Assembly: GCF_007997015.1 (NCBI RefSeq)
Contig: NZ_VOSM01000008.1
Coordinates: forward strand, 124,001 to 188,000
Direction: 5' to 3'
Length of the DNA: 64,000 nucleotides
Source: Lujinxingia vulgaris
GTDB lineage: Bacteria > Myxococcota_A > Bradymonadia > Bradymonadales > Bradymonadaceae
Shown here: positions 32,697 through 40,299 of the stretch, piece by piece
Layout of the letters: the number at the start of each line of letters is the position of its first letter
How positions within the stretch are numbered: position 1 is the first letter of the stretch
The notes under the pieces: generated by a model
Told to the model about the DNA's origin: nothing
Seen by the model: only the letters and a program-made list of their open reading frames with translations
The model's database searches: none
Program-made: the position numbers and the translations under genes

Positions 32697-34451
32697 TCAG
32701 CGGATGTCGCCTTTGGCGTACATGATGACGACCCGGTAGATGCTCCAGGGATCGTCGGGGTGCTGGTAGGGGGCGGCGAAGACGGTGGCGCGAAGGGCGC
32801 GAGCGGTGATGAGCTCTTCGGGGATGGAGAAGTCTTCGAGGTTGTCGGTGGCGAGGGTCCAGTAGCGGACTTCGGTTTCGAGATTGCGTGCCATGGCGTT
32901 GACGATGCGGTCGGTGGCCTCGGCCGGGGTGCCTTTGCCCTGGGCGACGGCGCCGGAGAGCAGGGTTGCGGCCTGCTGGTAGTTGCCGGAGTCGATGACA
33001 GGGCGGTTTCCGGCGGCCTCGCGGGCGCTGTTAAGGGTGTTGAGGGCGCGTTCGACGAGTTGGTCGCCGGTGAGGCCGGGGACGCGTTTGTAGCCGGTGA
33101 GCAGGAGGCTTGTGGCGCCTTCCTGGCGAGAGGCGGCCATGGCGATGTGGCTCAAGTCGGGGTCGAAGAGCATGTGGCGGGTCGAGGGGCTGGTGAGCAG
33201 CGTGGCCATGGTGCGGATCGGGTCGTTGTGGGCGGTGACGCGCATGGTGAAGTCGCCGGAGAGGATGGGGGAGTCGATGTCCCAGCCGGCGATGGCGGCG
33301 AGGGTTAAGAGGGAGAAGAGGCTCTCATCGTCGTCGCTCTGTGCGGCGAGCATGTGGGGGAGGAGTTCGCCGAGGGTTTTGGACTGGGGTTGGGAGAAGG
33401 CGACGGGGGTGAGTTTGGCGCGCTCGCGGAAGGCGTTGATCTGTGCGGCGAGTCGCTCGGTGGAGGTGGTGCCCTCGGTGGTGGCGGGGACGGAGGCGGT
33501 GGCGCTGACGTAGCGCAGCTCGTCCGGGTCGCTCACCAGGAGGGTGTTGCCGCCGAGCTCGGAGAAGAGCTGGTCGCGCACGTTGAGGGAGAACTCCACG
33601 TAGGCGCGGCCCTGGGGCTCGGTCTGGGAGTCGCCGCTGCAGTGGAAGCGGAAGGAGGGGAAGCGCGCGGCCGGGTCGCGCTCGCAGGAGCGGGCGCCCA
33701 GGGGGCCGTCGCCGATGTAGGCCTGAATGTGGTTGTAGCGGGAGTTTTCGACGCGACCTTCAAGGGTGCCGCGCTCGTCGAAGGTGATGGGGCGAGGCTT
33801 GAGGGTGATGGTGCGTTCGCCGGCCACCAGGGTGGCGATGGTGGCGTCGCCGATGCGCTCGATGTTGAGGGCGGCGTCCATCGGGCCGTCGATGGCTTTG
33901 CGGGAGCTTTCCAGGAAGCTGGCGATGTGGTCGTCGAACTGAGCGGCGACCTGATCGAGGGGGCGGTTGTCGGTGACGCGCAGGGCGGTGGAGGCGAAGT
34001 TGCCGCCGATCCAGCCGCAGCGCGCGCCGATGAAGGTCTGGAGCTCCTGGTCGGGCCAGCGCTCGTTGGCGGCGTAGTAGTGGCCGAATTGGCGGGCGAC
34101 ACAGGAGGCGGCCTGGGAGCGCACGGCGTTGTCGGTGTCGTTGACGAGGGCGGCGAAGCCCTGCTCCCAGGGTTTTGTGGTGGTCAGTGGCGTGTGGCCG
34201 ATGGTCGTGGGCAGAGGTGCAACCAACTCCCAGCGTTCGACGGCGATGGGGCCGGCGATCTCGGAGACGTCCACGGAGGGGGCGGGGGCGGAGGCCAGCT
34301 CGCGGACCTTCTGAGCGTCGGGGAGGTCGAGGGAGGCGGTCTGTCCGGAGGCGCGCTGGGTGCCGGTGGAGGCGCAGGCGCCGAGCAGGGTGGTGAGACA
34401 GATAAGGATGGCGGCGCGTCCGACGGAGGTCGGGCGTAAGGTAGAGAACAT
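32697..34451 (-). CDS. large lipoprotein with CAP-like C-terminal region, paralogue 2
   Basis: The precursor has 584 residues with a lipobox (LTTLLGACASTG). It matches its neighbour over its whole length: CVARQFGHYYAANERWPDQE, FIGARCGWIGG, ITFDERGTLEGRV, RFPSFRFHCSGDSQTEPQGR, AYVEFSLN and, near the end, YWTLATDNLEDFSIPEELIT and HPDDPWSIYRVVIMYAKGDI. The start is well supported: GGAGGA stands before the ATG at 34451. It is the first gene of the tandem pair. The CAP-like part begins near INAFRERAKLTPVAFSQ. No catalytic motif is certain. Confidence 0.75.
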   Translation of the reverse strand: MFSTLRPTSVGRAAILICLTTLLGACASTGTQRASGQTASLDLPDAQKVRELASAPAPSVDVSEIAGPIAVERWELVAPLPTTIGHTPLTTTKPWEQGFAALVNDTDNAVRSQAASCVARQFGHYYAANERWPDQELQTFIGARCGWIGGNFASTALRVTDNRPLDQVAAQFDDHIASFLESSRKAIDGPMDAALNIERIGDATIATLVAGERTITLKPRPITFDERGTLEGRVENSRYNHIQAYIGDGPLGARSCERDPAARFPSFRFHCSGDSQTEPQGRAYVEFSLNVRDQLFSELGGNTLLVSDPDELRYVSATASVPATTEGTTSTERLAAQINAFRERAKLTPVAFSQPQSKTLGELLPHMLAAQSDDDESLFSLLTLAAIAGWDIDSPILSGDFTMRVTAHNDPIRTMATLLTSPSTRHMLFDPDLSHIAMAASRQEGATSLLLTGYKRVPGLTGDQLVERALNTLNSAREAAGNRPVIDSGNYQQAATLLSGAVAQGKGTPAEATDRIVNAMARNLETEVRYWTLATDNLEDFSIPEELITARALRATVFAAPYQHPDDPWSIYRVVIMYAKGDIR

Positions 34452-34555
34452 CGTTCCTCCCGGGGTGGGGCGTTGGGTTTTCAGGGGCTGTCGCGAATGC
34501 GGCAGACCTTATCACCCGGGGAGGGGATTTCAACTGAAGAGTGGAATCGGGGGGC

Positions 34556-35032
34556 TCAACCGGAAGGGGAGCTCAGGAGGCGGGGATCGAAAGCGTAGGG
34601 CTCGGGCAGGTGGAAGGTGAGACGGGCGAGGTCGGGGTGGGAGGGGTTGAGGAGGAGGTTGAATTCGGAGGGGATGATGACGGAGGGCACGCGCAAGACC
34701 GCGCTCTCCCGGCTCAAGATCCACTCGGAGCCCAGGGTTTTGAGGGCGCGCAGCCCGTCGACGCGTCGCCAGCCTTCGGGCAGCTCGTCGGGGAGGATGG
34801 TGCGGACGGGGAGGTCGTCGGGGATGTCGACGCGGATGGCCACGCGGCCGGCAAGGGGAATGCCGGCGGAGACGTGCACGAGCTGCTCAAGCGTTGCGAG
34901 CGCGAGACTCTCGGAGGTGTAGGCCACCGCGGAGCCGCGGTGGTTCCAGCGGCCCCCGAAGCGTCGGGCGCCTTCGCCGTCGAAGGCGGTGGCGGCCCAT
35001 TTCTGATCGGTGAGGCGAAAGGCGCGCATCAT
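34556..35032 (-). CDS. RES-domain toxin
   Basis: The 158-residue protein is a RES-family NAD-degrading toxin. The family letters are visible: R in FRLTDQKWAATAFDGEGARR, FGGRWNHRGSAVAYTSESLA (Arg and Tyr of the active site, then E in LATLEQLVHV) and the Ser in VPSVIIPSEFNLLLNPSHPD. Such toxins break down NAD+ and stop growth until the antitoxin binds them. Its ATG shares one base with the antitoxin's TGA, so the two are translationally coupled. Length is normal for the family. Confidence 0.9.
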   Translation of the reverse strand: MMRAFRLTDQKWAATAFDGEGARRFGGRWNHRGSAVAYTSESLALATLEQLVHVSAGIPLAGRVAIRVDIPDDLPVRTILPDELPEGWRRVDGLRALKTLGSEWILSRESAVLRVPSVIIPSEFNLLLNPSHPDLARLTFHLPEPYAFDPRLLSSPSG

Positions 35033-35448
35033 CAGCTGTAGACTCCGAACTCAATGCGCCCCAGAAGCTCGGCGACCTTTTCGGCGCCGGCGTCTGTTTT
35101 CAAAAGGTGAAGGGGAGGGCGGCCGCCCAGCGCGGCGTTTTCGCATTTGAGCCAGCGCGATGCGGCGTCGCGTTCGCCAAAGACCTCGATGGCGCGGCGG
35201 GTGATGCGGGCGACGCGGTAGAGCTGGTCGGAGAGCTGGGAGGAGAGGTGATGCTTTTTGGCCTTGAGGTTGCGGATCAGCGTCTGGCGGCTCACGCCGA
35301 GGGCTTTGGCCATCTCGACCTGGGAGAGATCGAGATAGTTCTGGAGGGCCTCGATGGTGCGGTAGTGAAAGCCCTGGAGGATGTGGGCCTCCATCGTTTC
35401 ATCGGGTTCGACGTTGAGGATGTCTTCGATGAGGGGGGCGGTGGACAT
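35032..35448 (-). CDS. Xre/MbcA/ParS-type antitoxin
   Basis: The 138-residue antitoxin has an N-terminal Xre-like helix-turn-helix (ALQNYLDLSQVEMAKALGVS then RQTLIRNLKAKK) and a C-terminal toxin-binding DUF2384 domain (ARITRRAIEVFGERDAASRW then NAALGGRPPLHLLKTDAGAE, VAELLGRIEFGVYS). It neutralises the RES toxin made by the next gene and normally represses the operon. The ATG at 35448 has GGAGG just upstream on the minus strand. The hexamer array starts about 110 bp upstream of it. Confidence 0.92.
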   Translation of the reverse strand: MSTAPLIEDILNVEPDETMEAHILQGFHYRTIEALQNYLDLSQVEMAKALGVSRQTLIRNLKAKKHHLSSQLSDQLYRVARITRRAIEVFGERDAASRWLKCENAALGGRPPLHLLKTDAGAEKVAELLGRIEFGVYS

Positions 35449-35557
35449 GGGGGGCCTCCAGGGGGAGGGGGGTGGGGTGTAACAGGTGATGGGGAGAATA
35501 CACACAGATGTAACAGGGGGGAAGAGGAGGGGTATTTCTGGCGGGGGGGAGGTCGGT

Positions 35558-36003
35558 CTCGTGCTGGAGCTGGTACTCGTACTCGTACTCGTACTCGTGC
35601 TGGTGGCTGGTACTCGTACTCGTACTCGTGCTGGTGGCTGGTACTCGTACTCGTACTCGTGCTGGAGCTGGTACTCGTACTCGTACTCGTACTCGTACTC
35701 GTGCTGGAGCTGGTACTCGTACTCGTACTCGTACTCGTACTCGTGCTGGAGCTGGTACTCGTACTCGTACTCGTACTCGTACTCGTGCTGGAGCTGGTAC
35801 TCGTACTCGTACTCGTACTCGTACTCGTGCTGGAGCTGGTACTCGTACTCGTACTCGTACTCGTACTCGTGCTGGAGCTGGTACTCGTACTCGTGCTGGA
35901 GGCTGGTACTCGTACTCGTACTCGTGCTGGAGGCTGGTACTCGTACTCGTACTGGAGCTGGTACTCGTACTCGTGCTGGAGCTGGTAGTCGTGCTGGAGC
36001 TGG
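35558..36003. repeat. GTACTC hexamer array with 42-bp superperiod (array C)
   Basis: Runs of GTACTC are broken by GTGCTGGAGCTG. The break recurs at 35659, 35701, 35743, 35785, 35827 and 35869, exactly 42 bp apart (seven hexamers). The ends are less regular (31 and 24 bp). Related hexamers in the reverse orientation lie at 36466-36588, past the gene in between. Frames read as Tyr/Ser- or Arg/Val-rich text and are not genes. Confidence 0.92.
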
Positions 36004-36147
36004 GGTTTGGATGCAGATTCAGGATTCGCTGAGGAAATTTGGGGGGAGCACGAAAACCAGGGGAGAACCTCTCGATAACAAAGTGGGGCGAGTCGGTGTG
36101 GTCGTCGACCCCGTCATCTAATGTGTCCACTTATTAAGGAGGTTGGC

Positions 36148-36459
36148 ATGCACCATTTCAATCACGAACGGCTGTACTGTTATCAACTTGCGAAAGAAGT
36201 CGTTGATTGGCTGAACAACGAGAAGTTTCCAGTCGGTCGTTCGAACCTCAAAGATCAAACCGTTCGTGCATCGGAGTCTCTCTTATTGAATATCGCGGAG
36301 GGGGCGTCCCGGTCTGGGCCGTCGCGTGCGAATCACTATCGCATCGCTCTCGGATCTGCGGCCGAGTTCTGCGCGTGCCTGGATCTTTTGCCCTTTAGAA
36401 ACAAGGATGAACAACAAAACAAACTCCGCCGTGTCGGCGCGATGCTCAGCAAACTCTAA
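36148..36459 (+). CDS. four-helix-bundle protein (23S rRNA IVP family)
   Basis: The 103-residue protein matches the family first met as the intervening-sequence protein of some 23S rRNA genes. Key parts are LAKEVVDWLNNEKF, LKDQTVRASESLLLNIAEGA, and NHYRIALGSAAEFCACLDLL. Function is unknown; the relatives form a pentameric bundle with a basic surface. The gene has a strong Shine-Dalgarno (AAGGAGG) seven bases before the ATG at 36148. Its base composition is much lower in GC than the window and it sits between two hexamer arrays of opposite orientation, which suggests acquisition. The C-terminus is slightly shorter than usual. Confidence 0.9.
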   Translation: MHHFNHERLYCYQLAKEVVDWLNNEKFPVGRSNLKDQTVRASESLLLNIAEGASRSGPSRANHYRIALGSAAEFCACLDLLPFRNKDEQQNKLRRVGAMLSKL

Positions 36460-36465
36460 TAGGTT

Positions 36466-36588
36466 CGAGCCAGAGCCCGAGTACCAGCGCGAGCTCGAGT
36501 ACCAGTACGAGTACCAGTACGAGTACCAGTACGAGCTCGAGTACCAGTACGAGCTCGAGCACCAGTACGAGCCCGAGAGCGAGGAGTA
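36466..36588. repeat. GAGTAC/CAGTAC hexamer array, reverse orientation of array C
   Basis: Alternating GAGTAC and CAGTAC hexamers with interspersed GAGCTC form about 120 bp right after the four-helix-bundle gene. On the minus strand they read GTACTC and GTACTG, the units of array C. The gene is thus bracketed by inverted low-complexity repeats. Confidence 0.85.
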
Positions 36589-36631
36589 GGGGACTAATGG
36601 GAGTGGCGGATCAACCCAATACCGGCCTGAT

Positions 36632-37150
36632 TTAGCGCGTCTGCACCCGGTCGTTTCGCTTCAAAAAACGGCTGCCGAAGGTCATGGGCATCCCTTTACC
36701 CTCGAAGGCCAGCGTGTCGTGGTCGGTGACGCGACCTTCGACCGCATGGATGTGCAGGTGAGGCTCCGAGGTGTTGCCGGTGTTGCCGACCTCGGCGATG
36801 GGCTGGGCGGCTTTGACCATGTCGCCGGCTTCGACGCCTGGCGAGTCATGGCGTAGGTGGGCGAGGAGGATGGTGAGGTCGTGGCAGTGGAGGGTGATGA
36901 AGTTGCCCAGAAGGTTGTCGGGGTCCATCTCCATCGGCTTCTGGTCGGGCAGATCGCTGCGCGTTGCGAGGACTTCACCCTCGCAGGGGGCGAGCACGGG
37001 GGTGCCGTAGATGGCGTAGGCGTCGAGGTCGGGGGGCAGGAGGCCTCGGGTGCGCACGTATAACGAGGGCTCTGCAGCCGAGCGCACCTTGTGTGGTGCC
37101 CGGGCCTTCGATCGGGGGCGGTCGCGGTAGCGCTCGCGACGAACGTTCAT
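36632..37150 (-). pseudogene. 5'-truncated duplicate of the M23 peptidase gene
   Basis: The last 130 codons are nearly identical in DNA to those of the intact gene at 38433-39374, including the HLHIH motif. Upstream of RGLLPPDLDAYAIYG the similarity stops, and the membrane segments and first half of the peptidase domain (YGLDIV) are absent. The new N-terminus (MNVRRERYRDRPRSKARAPH) has no domain. It is probably a dead fragment. About a dozen base differences and intact frame suggest recent duplication. Confidence 0.75.
36653..37059. repeat. direct duplication of about 407 bp (partner at 38454-38860)
   Basis: The two stretches match at an offset of 1801 bp with few differences. The region between holds the VOC and AraC genes, which may have been inserted or looped out together with one copy. 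Confidence 0.85.
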
Positions 37151-37323
37151 AGTGCGAATAGAGCGACGGTATGTTTGGCAGGCGGGAGGCGTCAACGCGT
37201 AAGAGGGCGCATTGGGAAAAAAGATAGAGCGTCGTGGCGAATCTGGCCGATTTATTCAATACCGTTGGTGGGGATCGGCGCGTAGGATGTGCGCTCCATT
37301 TACCTGAAACGCGAGAGGCCGAG

Positions 37324-37713
37324 ATGTTGGGACTTCGAACTGTTGTTTACCCGGTTGACGATCTGCAAAAAGCCAGAGCCTGGTATGTGAAGGCGTTTGG
37401 CGTAGAGCCCTACTTTGAGAACGAGCGTTATATTGGTTTTGATGTATGCGGCTATGAATTGGGATTGATGGCTGCATCCGGGGATCTCACCCCATCGTTG
37501 GGGGGCTCGGAGACGCTCTGGGGGGTGGGGGATATTCAGGCGGAGTTTGAGCGTCTGGTGGGGCTGGGGGCGCGGGCGCTGGTGGAGCCCTGGCATACGG
37601 GGGAGGGGATCTGGGTGGCGTCTTTGGCCGACCCCTTCGGCAACCGGCTGGGGCTTGTGGTTAACCCGCATTTTCGGCCGCCGGCGGTGCCGAGTCTGCA
37701 CGAGCCTGCGTGA
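37324..37713 (+). CDS. VOC (glyoxalase-like) family protein
   Basis: The 129-residue protein is a vicinal-oxygen-chelate fold protein with two beta-alpha-beta-beta-beta repeats. Signs are LRTVVYPVDDLQKARAWYVK and FGVEPYFENERYIGFDVCGY at the start and ASLADPFGNRLGLVVNPHF at the end. The family includes glyoxalases and antibiotic-binding proteins; the substrate here is not apparent. The ATG at 37324 was chosen because it opens the domain. It converges with the AraC gene, leaving only one base between stops, and the two lie inside the 1.8-kb segment flanked by direct repeats. Confidence 0.85.
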   Translation: MLGLRTVVYPVDDLQKARAWYVKAFGVEPYFENERYIGFDVCGYELGLMAASGDLTPSLGGSETLWGVGDIQAEFERLVGLGARALVEPWHTGEGIWVASLADPFGNRLGLVVNPHFRPPAVPSLHEPA

Positions 37714-37714
37714 G

Positions 37715-38413
37715 CTAGAGCCCGCGCTCCGGCTCGCGGAGTCGGAGCGCGTAGGTGGGGGCCTGGGCGCGGATCTGGGCGGGGGTGGTACCGAACCAGC
37801 GGCGAACTTCGCGCTGCATGTGGGCCTGGTCGCTGAAGGCGCAGTTCAGGGCGATGTCCGCCAGGGGGAGTTCGGTGCGGGCGATCTGGCGCGCGCATCG
37901 GCGGATGCGCGAGAGCTGGCGCCAGAAGGATGGCGAGGCGCCGGTGGCGCGGGTGATGTGGCGGCGGAGGGTGCGATCGGAGACGCCGAGTTGGCGGGGA
38001 AACGTCGCCGCGTTCTCGGTGCTGGAGAGTGCCGCGAGGTAGTCGAGAAAGACGGGGGGAGGGCTGGCGAGGTGAGTGGAGATAAGCTCGCGGAGCAGGG
38101 CTTCGGCCTCGTCGGGATGCTGGTGAATCTTATTGATGAGCGCGCGGCTGTCGGGGCATTCGAGCAGCTGTGCGGCGTCGATGGCGCGGCCGTCGCGGGC
38201 GGTGGTGCCGGCGTAGAGGCGGAGCCCCAGCCAGTGGGTTCCGGGAGCGGTTTGAACCTCACGGGCGGTGGTATCGAGAGGGCTAAGGTGCAGGATCGGG
38301 GCGGCGTCTGGAGGGACGCGCAGGATCAGATCGCGGCAGCCATCAGGGAGCACCGGGGAGGGGTCGAGGCCCTGGAGGCCCGACCAGCGCTCGGCGACTA
38401 GCGGAGCGGTCAT
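37715..38413 (-). CDS. AraC-family transcriptional regulator
   Basis: The 232-residue protein has an N-terminal sensing part of about 100 residues (DPSPVLPDGCRDLILRVP, as in DUF6597-type regulators) and two C-terminal helix-turn-helix motifs (FPRQLGVSDRTLRRHITRAT and PLADIALNCAFSDQAHMQRE, then VRRWFGTTPAQIRA). It probably controls the neighbouring VOC gene or itself. Its stop faces the VOC stop. The length is a little short for the family, whose sensing part usually runs near 150 residues. Confidence 0.87.
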   Translation of the reverse strand: MTAPLVAERWSGLQGLDPSPVLPDGCRDLILRVPPDAAPILHLSPLDTTAREVQTAPGTHWLGLRLYAGTTARDGRAIDAAQLLECPDSRALINKIHQHPDEAEALLRELISTHLASPPPVFLDYLAALSSTENAATFPRQLGVSDRTLRRHITRATGASPSFWRQLSRIRRCARQIARTELPLADIALNCAFSDQAHMQREVRRWFGTTPAQIRAQAPTYALRLREPERGL

Positions 38414-38432
38414 AGAAGGATTCCGGGCGCAT

Positions 38433-39374
38433 TTAGTTGGGTTGAACGCGATCGTTCCGCTTCAAAAAACGGCTGCCGAAGGTCATGGGCATGCCTTTAC
38501 CCTCGAAGGCCAGCGTGTCGTGGTCGGTGACGCGACCTTCGACCGCATGGATGTGCAGGTGAGGCTCCGAGGTGTTGCCGGTGTTGCCGACCTCGGCGAT
38601 GGGCTGGCCGGCTTTGACCATGTCGCCGGCTTCGACGCCTGGCGAGTCATGGCGTAGGTGGGCGAGGAGGATGGTGAGGTCGTGGCAGTGGAGGGTGATG
38701 AAGTTGCCCAGAAGGTTGTCGGGGTCCATCTCCATCGGCTTCTGGTCGGGCAGATCACCGCGCGTCGCGAGTACCTCGCCGTCGCAGGGGGCGAGCACGG
38801 GGGTGCCGTAGATTGCGTAGGCGTCGAGGTCGGGGGGCAGGAGCCCGCGGGCGCGCACGCCCCAGGCGTTGAGCGCCACGATGTCCAGGCCGTAGCGCTG
38901 GGCGTCGACGCGATAGTGGTGGTTGACGGCTTCGTTGCCGCCTCCGTGAATCACGAAAAAGTCCTCGCCATCGAGGGGCCAGGAGAGCTCGGTGGCGCGC
39001 GCGTCGTGGGAGCCAGCCGAGATGAGGTAGGGGATCGAGGTCAGAAAGTACGCGGCCAGAAGTCCCACGAGCAGGGTTGCCAGCCAGGGTTTGGCTTTTT
39101 TGGCGGGAAGCCAGGGCAGGTCGCGCCAGCGGTGGTAAAGAAAGTGTCCGATGCAGAGCACAAAAAGTGCCAGAAAGATCCAGCGCCAGACGAGGCCAAA
39201 CCAGCTCCAGCCGGCTCCGGCGACGTGCATCGTGGCGAGGAAGGCCGCCGTGAGAATCGTTGCGAGAATCCAGTAAAGACGCGAGGTTGTGCGGCTTAAC
39301 GCCACCCACGACACCAGCACCGAAGGTAAGACGAGGTGGGCGACTAGCGTGATGGTGATGACGAATGTGGTCAT
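38433..39374 (-). CDS. membrane-anchored M23 (LytM-like) peptidase
   Basis: The 313-residue protein has four membrane segments in its first 125 residues (for example ITITLVAHLVLPSVLVSWVA and WIFLALFVLCIGHFLYHRW), then an M23 domain. The zinc and catalytic pieces are visible: HHYRVDAQRYGLDIVALN at the first site, ILLAHLRHDS, and SEPHLHIHAVEG (HxH). GTPVLAPCDGEVLA is the usual strand before it. M23 enzymes cut peptidoglycan or peptides in the periplasm. A 3' part of the gene is duplicated at 36653-37059. It lies 19 nt from the AraC gene start on the same strand and may be read with it. Confidence 0.85.
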   Translation of the reverse strand: MTTFVITITLVAHLVLPSVLVSWVALSRTTSRLYWILATILTAAFLATMHVAGAGWSWFGLVWRWIFLALFVLCIGHFLYHRWRDLPWLPAKKAKPWLATLLVGLLAAYFLTSIPYLISAGSHDARATELSWPLDGEDFFVIHGGGNEAVNHHYRVDAQRYGLDIVALNAWGVRARGLLPPDLDAYAIYGTPVLAPCDGEVLATRGDLPDQKPMEMDPDNLLGNFITLHCHDLTILLAHLRHDSPGVEAGDMVKAGQPIAEVGNTGNTSEPHLHIHAVEGRVTDHDTLAFEGKGMPMTFGSRFLKRNDRVQPN

Positions 39375-39645
39375 GGGAGGGGCTCCATGGGGTCGGGTCT
39401 GCCTCGGCTCAACACATCTCGTCTAACACGATCAGGAAGACCGGGCAGCCTCTCCGGGGCGGCGAACATCATTTCGTCGTGCCTTGAACTGAGGTGTTCG
39501 CGTGGGGGACGTGGCCGGTCTGCTCGGCATCATTGCGACTGTGGATGCACCCATTCGGGTGACATTCTTGTGACGGTGTCGAGCTTCGCTGTGCAATTTT
39601 GTTGGACCTGGACAGATGGCGAAATCATTGACCTGGAGTAGCGGT

Positions 39646-40122
39646 ATGATTCGATTTCTTATGGCCCTGGTGTTTTCTTCTCTTCTTCTGAGCACGTCGT
39701 TTGCGGGGGATGCGCACGCTCAGCGCAACCCGGGGAGCTTTGGGATTGGCGTAGGGTCGACGCTGGTGTCTTCCGGTCTGTCGCTGAAAAGTTTCGGGGG
39801 GGCGACGTCGATGCAGTTTACGGCAGGGTGTTGGCGGAGCTGCGACGGGCTGGCCGCTTCGGCTGATTTGCTGGTGAACCTGCCGGCGCTCTTCAGCTCC
39901 GAGGTGCTCGCGCTGGCGTGGAATGTGGGGATTGGCGGGGCGATTGGGTCGGAGGACGATCAGTTCGGGACGGCGGTCTCGCTGGTGGGCGGGATTGAGT
40001 TCAACTTCCAGGCCCTTCCGATCGACGTGGTGTTGGAGTGGCGTCCGGGGCTGGGGGTGTTGCCGAACAGAAACCTGGAGTTTGTGGAGTTCGGGGGACA
40101 TGTGCGTTTGTATGTGTGGTGA
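39646..40122 (+). CDS. exported beta-rich protein, possible outer-membrane barrel
   Basis: The 158-residue precursor has a signal peptide (ALVFSSLLLSTSFAGDAHAQ, cut after AHA). The mature part of about 133 residues alternates hydrophobic and polar residues (GIGVGSTLVSSG, VALAWNVGIGGAIG-like, AVSLVGGIEFNFQA, VVLEWRPGLGVLP) and ends in VRLYVW, with an aromatic last residue as in outer-membrane barrels. TGGAG stands before the ATG at 39646. A strong terminator follows. It is a single gene of unknown role. Confidence 0.7.
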   Translation: MIRFLMALVFSSLLLSTSFAGDAHAQRNPGSFGIGVGSTLVSSGLSLKSFGGATSMQFTAGCWRSCDGLAASADLLVNLPALFSSEVLALAWNVGIGGAIGSEDDQFGTAVSLVGGIEFNFQALPIDVVLEWRPGLGVLPNRNLEFVEFGGHVRLYVW

Positions 40123-40157
40123 GTTTAGGTGATTCGTACCTGAGAAAGACCTGGAGA

Positions 40158-40194
40158 AAGAGCCGGGCTCGCGAGCGAGCCCGGCTCTTCTTCT
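40158..40194 (+). terminator. intrinsic terminator behind the small barrel gene
   Basis: AAGAGCCGGGCTCGC (40158-40172) pairs with GCGAGCCCGGCTCTT (40175-40189), followed by CTTCTT. The fold leaves a four-base loop once the closing pairs open. It lies 35 nt past the stop at 40122. Confidence 0.85.
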
Positions 40195-40299
40195 TGAGGG
40201 CCGCCCGACCAACATTTGGGAGCAAGATTCGGAGTGTGGCCCGGCACGGCACCCTGTACATGTCGAGTATCCTGGAGCGATGAGACCGGAGAAAACGCC

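Noticed and set aside
35399-36130. Arg/Val- and Tyr/Ser-rich proteins from the GTACTC array
   Set aside because: Low-complexity text in several frames at once, caused by the hexamer. One of them only extends the antitoxin frame upstream of its real start.
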